From positions 1 to 64,000 of the forward strand of contig JABHEG010000196.1 of the NCBI GenBank assembly GCA_018676675.1: DNA of 64,000 bases. Direction: 5' to 3'. Numbering within the stretch: the stretch's first letter is position 1; the number at the start of each line of letters is the position of its first letter. Source of the stretch: Lentisphaerota bacterium (GTDB taxonomy: Bacteria; Verrucomicrobiota; Lentisphaeria; Oligosphaerales; JABHEG01). The translations under genes and the position numbers were made by a program. This document shows positions 25,450 to 34,757 of this stretch, one piece after another. Under the pieces are notes generated by a model. The model searched no databases. It saw nothing but the letters and a program-made list of their open reading frames with translations, and was not told the DNA's origin.

Positions 25450-28400
25450 CTAGAACGTGATCGCCATAGATACGACCTGGTCCGGTCGGAGCGACATCTT
25501 GACGGTTCGCTTGCTGGGCTCAGGCTGCATCTCCAGCAGCGGTTTGTCACAGGCGAAGGTCACCTTGGGCGGCGCATCGCAGTGTACGGAGAGAAGTACC
25601 TCTGCCGATGTGCCCCCGGGCCGGGGTTCGGGGAACGACGCTTCCAGGACCACAATGTACAGACTCCCGTCGGGCCGCGCGAACGCGAGCACGCTCGCGG
25701 GGCCGGTTACCGTGACGACCGGGCGGGCAACGGCCCGCATCGCTGCGCGCAGGGCATGGCGGACCAGATCGCTGGTGACCTCGCCCTCATTGTTCGTGTC
25801 ATCGAGCCGTTTCCTGCGCCGGCCGACGCGCGTGGCTCCAAGCGTGTAGAACACCGCGCCGGGCTGTCCCTTCGGTTGTCGCACAGTCAGCAGCGGCGCT
25901 GCCCGACGCCCCTCTGAGTCGGTGCCGATCAGGACTTCGCGGGCACCGGCGAGTTCGTAGGCTATCGCGTCTTTGTGCCGCACCCGTTCGCGCAGGGCGA
26001 AGGGCGGAACATCGTCCAACACCGACGCTGCGGCACCCACGCTCACACCGGCAATCGGGGTTGCCTCGGCAAGCCGCTGGACCCCGAACAGGTCTTCGAG
26101 CCCGGAGCAATCATCGAAACACAGCAGCGCACAGCCCTGGCTGTACTTCTCGCGGATAGCCGCGATCTGCTGGGTGGTGGCGCCACGCATCGACGGCAGG
26201 ACGAGGAGATCCGTGTCCGCAGGCTTCAGGTTCGCTACGTCGGCGATGTCGGCGAAGAACCCGCCGGCCAGCCCCGCCATCCGGGCCTGGACGTAGGCGT
26301 AGGCGGGTGCTTCGGCGGCGGAGTTGTTGATGCTCTGCTCGTGCCAGGACGGGTCGAGCTCGGCCGCCGCATAGCTGCGCACAAACGCCGGTGCCCGCAC
26401 GGGACGCGCCCCCTGCGCCTCGTGGAACATGCGCATGCCGTCGATCAGGCCAAAGACCTGGTTCTGAGTGAAATGCCCGACCCACGGTGTCAGATGCGTG
26501 CCGCTGCCGGGCTTGAAGTCCCCGTCGAAGAACCAGGGCGCCAGGCTCAATTCGGTGGCGTGGTTGGCGACGGCGTCGCGGTTGGGGACACACAGTCCGT
26601 GCGGTGGCCTGCCGAACGCCATTCGGGAATCCTCAACGCCGCCCAGCGAGCCGTACAACTCCCACTGACAGTTGATCTCCGGCAGGCTCATCTTTGTGAG
26701 GGCCAGTGACGGCGTGTAACTCATGGAGGGGCGGGCGAACTCACGGGCATAGGTCTCGACCTTCCAGACGGTGACCAAGTGCGGACGCCCGACGCGCCGC
26801 TTCCAGTCCCAGCCGTAGTACTTGCCGCAGTATATGTTTCCGTACTGGAAAGAACTGATCAGGGGGGGGCCATAGGAACTGGTGACCAGGCCGGGCTTGA
26901 CCGCGCCCATTGCCTTGCGCAGGGCGACGTCGCGTTCGGCCCACAGCGCCGACCAGCAGTCGGCCCATTCCTTCAGGTGGTGTCGCGTGAGCACCTGCCA
27001 TTTGTGCTCCTGAGCGGCTTCCGGGTCGCGCAGCACAGCGTCCTCAGCGTGCTTTCTGTAGTGGCTTGACGCAAGAAAGGCCTTGACGCTATCGGCGTTC
27101 GCGGCGTCCTCCCGCCACAGGCGTCTTTTCGGGAACTTGGGGAACGGGGGCAGCTTCACGCCTTTGAGCCCCGGATCCCACACGCCTTCGACCTTGCGCA
27201 GCGCCTCGGGCGGCTGCCTGCCACGTGCGATGCCCAGCATGTTGTAGGCATGGACCACATCGTGCCAGTCATCATTGCGTGAGCCTCCTGCACACGAGAG
27301 GTAGTGATGAATGTCCTTGGGCCAACGCTGCATGGGAAAGAAGTCGCCGAACATGTGCGGCAGCCCGGACGCCGCGGCGGACGTGACGCCGGGATGGTGA
27401 CGGCGGGGGACGATACTGAACGCGTAGTGCTTGGTCTCGCCGCCCACGGTCAACTGCAGCCAGTAAACGCCCGGTTCGGAAACCTGCGGCTCGAACGACT
27501 TCGTCTGCCACGTTGCCTTCCGGTCCGCATGCGGCCACAATGATGAGTTCGGCGCAGCCACTTGGACTGTGCCCTTCTCAGCCATGGAGCGCAGATAGCA
27601 GTCGAGCAGTTGCCACTGAGCCTGAGGATCCAGTCGTGCCTCCATTCCGGCGCCGCAATCCACCGTAAACGTGACGGGCTCGCCCTCGAGGAAGTAGTGA
27701 TTGCGTTCCTGGAAATGAACGCAGTCCTTGTAGTACCGGTTGCTCTGCCCGATCCGTTCGAGAATGCCCAGAGATGGGGCGCTGGCCAGCTCGAATGTCA
27801 GCTCTCCGGTGTGGATGGGGCGACCGGCATAGAGCTCTTTCCCCTCCCTGTTCCACGTTGCCTCAACCGGACCGGCAACATGAATGTGGTCGTTGTCGAG
27901 CCAGTACTCCCAGCCGGCGGTCACGTTGAAGTCGGCCGGGAGCCGGAGCAGGTAGGCCACTGCCTCCTGTGGGCCTGTGGCATCGGCGCCGGCGGCGTTG
28001 CGGATCGCCACGCCGTCCGGGGGCAGGTCGTCATGCTCGGTGCGCAGCCGCAAGATCTGCGCCGGGCCACTATGGTGGCCCGGCCACGTACTGCCCAGGA
28101 TGCCGTCGTAGATGCGTTGCTCGATGATGGGCTTCCCGGCCGGGGTCTCGAGGCGGACGTACGGGGCCTGCGCCGCCATCTTGCGGCCTTTGCCCTCGCT
28201 CATGTCGGGGAAGTTGACCGAGCTCGTCAATCGATACACGCGGCCGTTCGGCAGATCAGTCCAGAATTGATCCAGGCCGGTGTCGAGCGCCTCGTGGATC
28301 AACACACGATGCTGGATTCTGGTGTGGGCAGCGACGAAGTGGCCGGGCACGAGGAAGTTGCGGCTATAGAGGCGCCGGAACTTGTCCGCGATCCCCGCGT

Positions 28401-29061
28401 CGTCACTTTCGACCCGGATGTTGTCGAGGTAAAGCGGCGCCGTCGGGTTCTTCGTGCCCAGGCTGATCTCGAACGCGACCGCCCCTGCCTCGAGTGTTGG
28501 CCGATCCGTGTCTGTGTACGTCCAGATCTCCTTGCCGTTGCGGCGCAGGCTGAACGTGGCGTCGTTGACACTCAGACGCCAACGGATCGGGCGCGCCTGC
28601 GGCAGCGAGATCTTCGGGGCTCTGGTGGAATTGAGCCGGTTCCGGATGGGGGGCGCGATCGTGTCGTTTCGGTGGTGGAGGTCGACCCGACCGAACGTCG
28701 GTCCGAACCAATGCTGCAGCCGATAGCCTCGGCTAGGTCCCGACCGGAATGAGACGATCATGATCGGGGCGTATTTGGCGCGCTCATGGGGCTCGGCGGT
28801 GAAACTCAGTTCGAAATCGCGAACCTTCGGCATGACCAGCCTATGCACGTTGCCGCCGGTGTTGATGGCATAGCGTTTGCCCACGGCTTCGCCTCGCAAC
28901 CACGGCGTTTTCCGCACCTCGAAGATGCTCGACGGGCGTTCCCCGTCCCTGAGACCGTCGAAGTTGTCCTCAAAAACGACGTCCGCGACGGCCAAGCCCC
29001 CGGCAACGAGCAGGGCCAGGGCTGTCAACACCGTTCGGAAGGCGGAAAAGGCATGCTGCAT
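25450..29061 (-). CDS. Very large secreted multidomain protein, probable carbohydrate-active enzyme
   Basis: A 1203-residue protein started at ATG 29061 after GAGGGACCAAGG. A signal peptide is at residues 1-28. Residues 28-210 look like a concanavalin/LamG-type sandwich (VVFEDNFDGLRDGERPS, WRLSVNDATFSLRRNGKEIW). The middle 500 residues contain a probable barrel with MFGDFFPMQRW, SYGPPLISSFQYGN and WFFDGDFKPGSGTH. Residues 925-1050 have a flavodoxin-like stretch (DTDLLVLPSMRG, CALLCFDDCSGLEDLFG) as in beta-galactosidase trimerisation domains. I do not recognise a family for the whole protein. It is the first gene of a coupled operon with the 298-residue and 1048-residue proteins. GC content is visibly higher than in the flanking accessory DNA. 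Confidence 0.6.
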   Translation of the reverse strand: MQHAFSAFRTVLTALALLVAGGLAVADVVFEDNFDGLRDGERPSSIFEVRKTPWLRGEAVGKRYAINTGGNVHRLVMPKVRDFELSFTAEPHERAKYAPIMIVSFRSGPSRGYRLQHWFGPTFGRVDLHHRNDTIAPPIRNRLNSTRAPKISLPQARPIRWRLSVNDATFSLRRNGKEIWTYTDTDRPTLEAGAVAFEISLGTKNPTAPLYLDNIRVESDDAGIADKFRRLYSRNFLVPGHFVAAHTRIQHRVLIHEALDTGLDQFWTDLPNGRVYRLTSSVNFPDMSEGKGRKMAAQAPYVRLETPAGKPIIEQRIYDGILGSTWPGHHSGPAQILRLRTEHDDLPPDGVAIRNAAGADATGPQEAVAYLLRLPADFNVTAGWEYWLDNDHIHVAGPVEATWNREGKELYAGRPIHTGELTFELASAPSLGILERIGQSNRYYKDCVHFQERNHYFLEGEPVTFTVDCGAGMEARLDPQAQWQLLDCYLRSMAEKGTVQVAAPNSSLWPHADRKATWQTKSFEPQVSEPGVYWLQLTVGGETKHYAFSIVPRRHHPGVTSAAASGLPHMFGDFFPMQRWPKDIHHYLSCAGGSRNDDWHDVVHAYNMLGIARGRQPPEALRKVEGVWDPGLKGVKLPPFPKFPKRRLWREDAANADSVKAFLASSHYRKHAEDAVLRDPEAAQEHKWQVLTRHHLKEWADCWSALWAERDVALRKAMGAVKPGLVTSSYGPPLISSFQYGNIYCGKYYGWDWKRRVGRPHLVTVWKVETYAREFARPSMSYTPSLALTKMSLPEINCQWELYGSLGGVEDSRMAFGRPPHGLCVPNRDAVANHATELSLAPWFFDGDFKPGSGTHLTPWVGHFTQNQVFGLIDGMRMFHEAQGARPVRAPAFVRSYAAAELDPSWHEQSINNSAAEAPAYAYVQARMAGLAGGFFADIADVANLKPADTDLLVLPSMRGATTQQIAAIREKYSQGCALLCFDDCSGLEDLFGVQRLAEATPIAGVSVGAAASVLDDVPPFALRERVRHKDAIAYELAGAREVLIGTDSEGRRAAPLLTVRQPKGQPGAVFYTLGATRVGRRRKRLDDTNNEGEVTSDLVRHALRAAMRAVARPVVTVTGPASVLAFARPDGSLYIVVLEASFPEPRPGGTSAEVLLSVHCDAPPKVTFACDKPLLEMQPEPSKRTVKMSLRPDQVVSMAITF

Positions 29062-29214
29062 CCTTGGTCCCTCGCTATTTGGAGCGAGTGCTTCCGGGGG
29101 GCGCACTCGGATCCATCCTGGGCTACACCGGTTTAGGTTGCCAGTGCCTATAAGAAAGGTGGCTGTCGCGTCGTGCCTAGGTAACTATGATGCGCTTTCT
29201 ACGTTATAATATAC

Positions 29215-29325
29215 GAGGGCATAGGGGCAGCCCTTGTGAGTGCCTTTAAGGAGGGCATGGGGGCAGCCCTTGTGATTGCCTTTAGCGGCCTTCAGCCGAA
29301 GTTCGATATCAGAGAGGGCATGGGG
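29215..29325. repeat. Dispersed repeat cluster, including copy 2 of the 62-bp repeat
   Basis: GAGGGCATRGGG occurs three times (29215, 29251, 29314). The first two are each followed by GCAGCCCTTGTGA(G/T)TGCCTTTA. The middle unit, 29252-29313, is the partner of the 20808-20869 copy. The cluster lies just upstream of the large secreted-protein operon. The rest of 29062-29430 has no gene that I can support. Confidence 0.6.
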
Positions 29326-29430
29326 TCAGGCCGGGCTTTGTATGCGTATGGGGTGGATGACGGGGGTTGACACTTCACTTCGTTCCGTTGCTGCCGCTCC
29401 CGTTGGTCGGGCAGCCCGTCTCGCTGCGCT

Positions 29431-29470
29431 CGGATGACGTTCGCAGGGCTCGGATGACGTTCGCAGGGCT
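29431..29470. repeat. Tandem duplication of a 20-mer
   Basis: CGGATGACGTTCGCAGGGCT occurs twice head to tail at 29431-29450 and 29451-29470. TCGACAGGCTCAGGGC follows at about 29529, a motif often seen near GIY-YIG genes in other genomes. Confidence 0.7.
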
Positions 29471-29608
29471 CAGGGCCTGTCTCGTCGCCTTGCTCCTCGG
29501 CTGAACGCCGCTTCCGCCGTCGCCCTCTCGACAGGCTCAGGGCTATGGCGGACACGTCTCGGGTTCTTCGACCCGGAGACACCCATGCAAGGAGCCCGGG
29601 TGAACAGC

Positions 29609-29853
29609 TCACAGCCGCTTCTTGGCGAAGGCCCGGCCGGAGGGGACTTCAGGTAGCGTTCGAATGCCCGGGCCTGATCGAGATCAGTGAACAGCACCGC
29701 AGTCTTGAAGCGCCGAGGCCGGAACGGACGAGTGTAGTCGCAGCAACCGTTGTTGTGCGCGAGTAACCGTGCGTCGAGATCTTCGGTGAACGCGGTGTAG
29801 AAACGGGCGGGCTGGGAGATGCTCTGGAGGATGTAGACGAAGTGGCGTGGCAT
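29609..29853 (-). pseudogene. GIY-YIG nuclease family gene with C-terminal frameshift
   Basis: From ATG 29853 the frame gives MPRHFVYILQS, FYTAFTEDLDARLLAHNNG and AFERYLKSP, the small UPF0213/GIY-YIG pattern with the expected arginine. The YxG core is altered to YTA. After Lys-Ser-Pro one base is missing from a C run: restoring it gives the usual end SGRAFAKKRL followed by TGA (29609-29611). As it stands, the frame reads on through repeat DNA to 29470. Both changes argue for an inactive gene, unless the base loss is an assembly error. Confidence 0.65.
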
Positions 29854-29925
29854 TGACGTCAATCCCTCCCGAGAAACGCTGTGCCGAAGAGAAGAGTCCG
29901 ACTTCGCTTAGAAGCTCCGTCGCGA

Positions 29926-30013
29926 CAGCCTTCGCTCGACTGGCCGGCCGAGCCGCCTGCCGCGCCGGAGTCCGACGGAGGCGGATAGCTCGGGCCCAAC
30001 CGAGCGAAGGCTG
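29926..30013. repeat. 13-bp perfect inverted repeat
   Basis: CAGCCTTCGCTCG (29926-29938) and CGAGCGAAGGCTG (30001-30013) form a long stem with a 62-base loop. It lies between the GIY-YIG remnant and the helix-turn-helix gene, where no other gene is supported. Confidence 0.55.
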
Positions 30014-30074
30014 GGGTCCCTTCCTTTACTCTGAACGAACCACAATAAGCGGTGGCGCAACGCCTTCTGAAGCA

Positions 30075-30509
30075 GTGTATTGCGGTTCATTTTTCACGCT
30101 GACTCAGGAACGCGTTGATGCGTTCTTCCTGGGGAAGCGGCCACGGGGTTTGCGGGGAGGCAAGGCGCCAACGGCCAGAGACTTACGCAACCTGGAGGCG
30201 TTCCGCGAACGGCAAGAGCGCTCTCCGCTCGTGGTTGCGCGCCAGTTGCGGGAACGCTTTGCGCAGAGCGGAGCGAAGAGCATCCGGCAGTTCTGCCGTG
30301 ACGAGGACGAAGATTGGTCCGTCGTCTCTCGCCACCTACGGTTGCTCCGGTTGCCAGACGAGATCATCGACTTCCTTGACAGGAACCAGACACCCGAAGT
30401 GCTCCGGCACTTCACGGTCAAACGCATGGATGCCCTCACGCGCCTGTCAGATGCCGAGGCCGTATCGACATTCATGAGGGAAGCCGGAACGGTCACCTGT
30501 GCAGACTGA
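30075..30509 (+). CDS. ParB/helix-turn-helix-like protein, possible remnant
   Basis: The protein-like part starts near GTG 30075 (SFFTLTQERVDAFF) and runs 144 residues. Residues 55-110 look like a ParB-type helix-turn-helix (SIRQFCRDEDEDWSVVSRHL, RLLRLPDEIIDFL), followed by ETPEVLRHF-type and RRxxxLxRL-like segments seen in DNA-binding accessory proteins near recombinases. The N-terminal nuclease/CTPase part of ParB is absent, and no ribosome site is clear. Upstream codons in the same frame are repeat DNA. It may be a regulator left by a mobile element, or a short functional DNA-binding protein. Confidence 0.4.
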   Translation: MYCGSFFTLTQERVDAFFLGKRPRGLRGGKAPTARDLRNLEAFRERQERSPLVVARQLRERFAQSGAKSIRQFCRDEDEDWSVVSRHLRLLRLPDEIIDFLDRNQTPEVLRHFTVKRMDALTRLSDAEAVSTFMREAGTVTCAD

Positions 30510-30566
30510 CTCCCTCTGCACAACGTGTGCTCAGAGCACGGACAGTGTCCGCGCGGCCTCCGGTGT

Positions 30567-32333
30567 TCACTCTTTCGTGATGATGCGGATGGCCTTGATG
30601 TGAAGGGAGAAGTCCTTGCTGTGAAAGAGCGCCTGGTGATAGAACCACGACTCTCTTTCGAAGAGCAGAACCATGTTCTCAATGACGTCGTCGAATGTGA
30701 AGCAATAGATGTCGCGGGCCTTGACGCTGTAGTGCATGCTTCGCGGCTCAAGAGTCACATAGCTCCAGCGGCCCTGCCCAAACCTGTCGGCCATCCGGAA
30801 TCGTATGCTCCCTGGAGAGGGTGTGTCGCCCTCAAACGACTCGAACTCGAACTCCACCCGGTCGAGGCCCTCGATGTTCAAGGAACTGACCGGTATGCCT
30901 ACGCTGGCAGCTTTCCAGTCCCCGGGACCTCCAATAACTGTCACTCCCTCCGCCTGTGTGACGGTCAGAATCTCCGGCTGATGGGCGACCAGTTTCGTAA
31001 GGTCAAGCTCCACAACAGACTCAGCCGCTCTCTCCCATTCTGCCTTCTCGACCGTGCGTGTTTCCCTGATTGGCTCGGCGTCGCGCGTTGCCCACAGCTC
31101 GAGCAGCTTCGGGTCCCGTCTGAGGTAGGGCTCCGAGAGCTCCAGGCCCTTCTTGACGACCGGGTCGCGTGTGAACAGCTTCTTGGCGATGTCGTCATGC
31201 AGGAAGTTCGCCAGACCCACGAACATCATCCCCTGCTCGAGTGACAGGTAATAGTCGCCCCAGAGATTGCGGTCCATGTCGTAGCAGCCGAGCAGCCCCC
31301 ATTCCTTACCCTCAGAGCCTTCAGGCGGAACCCGGCCGCCCATCATGTCCATCTTCTGCAGGGCGGCGGTGACATGGCGCGGATAGTAGTCCAACAGCAT
31401 GCTTAGAGCATGGGGGGTGATGTTCCATTCCGGTATCATGCCGGCCGCTGAATAGCTTCGCCCCACAATGAAACTGTTCGACCATCCCCAAAGGGGGTAG
31501 CCGCGCTTACGAGAGAACCGCTGCTGGAACCACCCCATGTTGCCGACTGTAGCGCCCACATCGACCAGATCGCTCTCATACATGAACAGGCCTGTGATGC
31601 CGGCGATATAGGTGCCGCCGAAGTTCATTCCCGGAGTGTGGATGGTGCCATACTCAGTCTCCATTTTGGTGCGAATCTGGCCTTCCCACACCTTGGGCGG
31701 TGCCGCACCGGAGCCGACCATCATCATGACCCCGCACCTGGCGTCAGAGGCGATCCACAGGCCCTCATGAGCGGACTTCCGGGTGGCCAGATCGTAGCCG
31801 GCAACGACACGGTTGACTTCCTCGTTGTAAAGCAGCTCCCACCGGATGGAGTCCAGGTACTTGGTGATCCGCTCCTCGTATTGCGGCCAAACCTGGCGGG
31901 CCACGACCATGCCGACCGGATAGAAGTTGTAATCGGAGATGATCATCACGCTGCTGAACTTGTTGGCCAGATCCCTCGTGATGAAATTGGGGAAGAAGCC
32001 ATCCTGCCTGAAGTGAATCTTCTCCATCGTATCGAGGACCTTGCCGAACTTCTCCGCCGCTTCATCGGCGTCGATCATCCCCAACTCGCAGCCGATCGCC
32101 AGGCTTGCTATGTGGAGACCAATCGGCGTGCTGTTCACGAAGCTGAAATCGTCCTGCGTGTTGCCCGTGAGGCCGGTGACGGGGTCAACAGACTCGTGAA
32201 GGAAGCGGAACGTGTCGCGCATCAGTTGGCCGAGAAAGCCCTGCTGCTCCCCGCTCAAGCGGTCCTTACCTGTTCCTGCATTGACGGAGGCGGCGGCGAG
32301 CAGCACCAGCGTCGTGATGGTAAACCGTTTCAT
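30567..32333 (-). CDS. Secreted glucoamylase-like (alpha/alpha-barrel) protein, copy B
   Basis: A 588-residue paralogue of the protein at 3956-5782, with the same architecture: signal peptide (1-19), alpha/alpha barrel with DPVTGLTGN, NSTPIGLHIASLAIG and WGWSNSFIVGR, and a C-terminal beta domain ending KAIRII. Blocks of 20 or more identical residues are common, and differences are mostly conservative, so the pair diverged by a fairly recent duplication or arrived separately. Copy B lies on the opposite strand about 25 kb away. Its neighbours differ from those of copy A, so the duplication did not include flanking genes. ATG 32333 is preceded by GCGAGGAG. Function as for copy A; the substrate is unknown. 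Confidence 0.6.
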   Translation of the reverse strand: MKRFTITTLVLLAAASVNAGTGKDRLSGEQQGFLGQLMRDTFRFLHESVDPVTGLTGNTQDDFSFVNSTPIGLHIASLAIGCELGMIDADEAAEKFGKVLDTMEKIHFRQDGFFPNFITRDLANKFSSVMIISDYNFYPVGMVVARQVWPQYEERITKYLDSIRWELLYNEEVNRVVAGYDLATRKSAHEGLWIASDARCGVMMMVGSGAAPPKVWEGQIRTKMETEYGTIHTPGMNFGGTYIAGITGLFMYESDLVDVGATVGNMGWFQQRFSRKRGYPLWGWSNSFIVGRSYSAAGMIPEWNITPHALSMLLDYYPRHVTAALQKMDMMGGRVPPEGSEGKEWGLLGCYDMDRNLWGDYYLSLEQGMMFVGLANFLHDDIAKKLFTRDPVVKKGLELSEPYLRRDPKLLELWATRDAEPIRETRTVEKAEWERAAESVVELDLTKLVAHQPEILTVTQAEGVTVIGGPGDWKAASVGIPVSSLNIEGLDRVEFEFESFEGDTPSPGSIRFRMADRFGQGRWSYVTLEPRSMHYSVKARDIYCFTFDDVIENMVLLFERESWFYHQALFHSKDFSLHIKAIRIITKE

Positions 32334-32504
32334 GCGATGCAGACTCCTCGCGCTTGGTTGTCGGTCACTGTGAGCTCACGTCCATCTCCGCGAGCACCTA
32401 GCCATCGTGGCCGGCCCCCTGGTAATCATGTCATGGGCGCCGAATGTGATCGCGTACCCGCCGAAGCTGACCCCTTCCGCGGAACACAGGGTACTGTAAC
32501 GTAA
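32334..32504. other. Intergenic region
   Basis: The gap ahead of copy B of the glucoamylase-like gene continues into the sulfatase fossil at 32505. It presumably holds the copy B promoter; no clear boxes were seen. Confidence 0.35.
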
Positions 32505-32693
32505 CCGCTCGAGACGTGCATTGCCGGCGAGTATCCGGAGGTTATCAGTCATCTGCTAAGCAAGCATGCGGAATTCGTCGCAGAATTGCCTCCGCTGGAT
32601 TCGATGCCGCCATACGATGACTCCGTGTTCAGCCCGCCTGAAGGCCCGGGCTGGGTACTTGGCGGCGGGAAACAGCCGAACGAGGACAATTAA
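32505..32693 (+). pseudogene. Sulfatase C-terminal remnant
   Basis: An open stretch from the codon after a TAA at 32502 to TAA 32691 reads PLETCIAGEYPEVISHLL, SKHAEFVAELPP and then a Pro/Gly-rich tail. DPxETxNLAxEYPEVxxxL is the standard closing segment of arylsulfatases. No start or upstream sulfatase domain exists. The fossil lies 54 bases upstream of an intact sulfatase on the same strand, which suggests that an older sulfatase gene was replaced or deleted here. Confidence 0.65.
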
Positions 32694-32747
32694 GCGGGTC
32701 GGAAGTGTGGGCTAAAGAACGATAACTGCATTTCCCAGGAGATGGTG

Positions 32748-34757
32748 ATGAACAGACGCCTTTTCTTAGAAACTATAGGCCTTTCAGCGGCGGCTACGAT
32801 GGTACCAGGATGCCGAACGCTCAATAATGCCTTTTCATCAGAAGCCAGTAAGCCAAATTTTGTTGTTATATATGCAGATGACATGGGCTGGGGCGATGTT
32901 GGTTATCACGGATTCAAAGACATTGCCACCCCCAATATTGATGCTCTGGCAGCAAGAGGAGTGCAGTTTGGCCAGGGCTATGTTTCTTCCTCTATTTGTA
33001 TGCCTTCCAGAGTAGGTGTGTTGACAGGCGTATATCAGCAGCGCTTAGGAATGGACACAAACTGTGGCAAGGGTGGAATTCCAACGAGCCAGCCAATGAT
33101 ATTTGAGATGCTGAAAAGGGAGGGGTATCAGACAGCATCAATAGGAAAGTGGCATGTCGCTGGAGAGGGCGAAGAATTCAGACCGAATCGAAGAGGCGTG
33201 GACTTCTTTTACGGGAGTCTGTGGGGCTCACACGATTACTATAAATCCAGTACTGATCCTGAAGACCTCAGGAAATGGGATAGCCCGATCATGCGGAACA
33301 CTGCTATCGAGCCGGATATCCAGGATTCCGACGGCTACCTGACTGAAATGCTTACAAAGGAGACCGTGTCCTTTATCGAGCGAGCTGACGATGATAGACC
33401 GTTTTTCATCTACCTTGCCCACTATGCCGTGCATGCTCCGTGGCAAGTGCCGCAGTCATACATAGACCGGGTGCAGAACCTGGAAACCCACGACGATGAA
33501 CGCAAGTTGTTTGCGGGGATGACGCTGGCCATGGATGACGGAGTAGGCGCCGTAATGGACGCATTGAAAAGGAAAGGCGTGGAAAAGGACACCCTTGTTA
33601 TTTTTATGAGTGACAACGGCACACCGAACATACAGGGCACAAAGCCGCCACTATATAAAGATCGTGGAGGAACGACCATGTCCAGCCCTGGTCCGTTCAG
33701 GGGATTCAAAGGAGACGTTTACGAGGGCGGAACCCGTGTCCCCTTTGTTGCCCATTGGCCGGGTGTTTTGCCTGCTGGAAAGAAGTATGAGCATCCTGTT
33801 GTTAACTTGGATGTTGTTCCTACTGTTATGTCCCTGGCTGGCGTCAGCAGGCCTTACAAGGGCTTGGATTTTGATGGCGTGGACCTGTTGCCTTACTTGA
33901 TGGGGAAGAAATCCGCGGATGAGAAACCCCATGATGTGCTGTATTGGAGGCGTCAGGAAAACTATGCGATCCGGAAGGGTGATTGGAAGCTTTGTTTCAA
34001 TCCCATTAGCGGTGCCCAGAGCTCCCGGACAATTCAACTGTTCAATCTTGCTGATGATCCGGGCGAATGGAAGGACTTGGTTGATGTGGAGCCTGAACGT
34101 GCACAGCAATTACAGGATATGTTTGATGCTTGGGACAGCCGGTTGATTCCTAGCCAGAGTGGCCTTACGACCTCTAATCGCAATAGTGGGTATGCTGATG
34201 GAGAACGGGTCAGTGTTGCTGAGTTCAATGCCAGGCCCCTTTTGTCCAATGGGGGGTTTGAAGATGAGGCCTCGGCAAAGGGAAATGCTGGCGGACCTTT
34301 ACCCGATCTGTGGCGCCTGTGGTACTTGCCGGAGGGCCCGGCGGTGAACGCGGGATTGACCGACAAGAAGAAGCGCAGCGGAAAGCGCTCTCTCTTCCTG
34401 AAGTGCCGGAGAGGCGACCCGTATTACGGGTTTGTCCAGAGAGTTCCGGTGGAAGAAGGCAAGACGTATCATTTCAGCGCCTACTTGATTAACGGGTCGG
34501 GAGAGGAGGCGTTGACTGGAAATAGCCATGGATGTCTATCTCTGCAGTGGCATGATAAGAGCGGGACGGAAATTAGCCGTGTAGCGAGTAATAGCTGGAG
34601 AGCTGGCTTGTCTGACAGCGAATGGCACTGCTTTGCGGTTGAGGAAGAGGCCCCGCCGGGCGCAAATCACTGTTCTTGTGCGATCACGCTGTTCAGCTCA
34701 GGCAGTAGAGGCAAAGGGATTTTCTACATAGACGATTGCGAGTTTGAGAGCTTCTAG
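32748..34757 (+). CDS. Type I sulfatase, probable Tat-exported lipoprotein
   Basis: A 669-residue protein. ATG 32748 is preferred over ATG 32742 because AGGAG ends 6 nt before it. MNRRLFLETIG is a twin-arginine-type start, and VPGC at residues 19-22 is a possible lipobox, so a membrane-anchored, Tat-exported enzyme is likely. The core has YADDMGWGDVGYHG (metal Asp 44-45) and ICMPSRVGVLTG with Cys84 as formylglycine site (CxPSR). GKWHVAG, SDNG and EGGTRVPFV are further family marks. Residues 485-669 form a CBM-like beta domain. The gene is visibly AT-richer than its neighbours and uses more T/A-ending codons, which points to recent transfer. It acts on sulfated glycans; the specificity is unknown. 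Confidence 0.88.
   Translation: MNRRLFLETIGLSAAATMVPGCRTLNNAFSSEASKPNFVVIYADDMGWGDVGYHGFKDIATPNIDALAARGVQFGQGYVSSSICMPSRVGVLTGVYQQRLGMDTNCGKGGIPTSQPMIFEMLKREGYQTASIGKWHVAGEGEEFRPNRRGVDFFYGSLWGSHDYYKSSTDPEDLRKWDSPIMRNTAIEPDIQDSDGYLTEMLTKETVSFIERADDDRPFFIYLAHYAVHAPWQVPQSYIDRVQNLETHDDERKLFAGMTLAMDDGVGAVMDALKRKGVEKDTLVIFMSDNGTPNIQGTKPPLYKDRGGTTMSSPGPFRGFKGDVYEGGTRVPFVAHWPGVLPAGKKYEHPVVNLDVVPTVMSLAGVSRPYKGLDFDGVDLLPYLMGKKSADEKPHDVLYWRRQENYAIRKGDWKLCFNPISGAQSSRTIQLFNLADDPGEWKDLVDVEPERAQQLQDMFDAWDSRLIPSQSGLTTSNRNSGYADGERVSVAEFNARPLLSNGGFEDEASAKGNAGGPLPDLWRLWYLPEGPAVNAGLTDKKKRSGKRSLFLKCRRGDPYYGFVQRVPVEEGKTYHFSAYLINGSGEEALTGNSHGCLSLQWHDKSGTEISRVASNSWRAGLSDSEWHCFAVEEEAPPGANHCSCAITLFSSGSRGKGIFYIDDCEFESF

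Noticed and set aside
30075-30509. Complete ParB partition protein with an origin-proximal role
   Set aside because: Only a helix-turn-helix-like part is present. There is no ParA, N-terminal CTPase domain or parS-like site, so a chromosome partition role is not supported.
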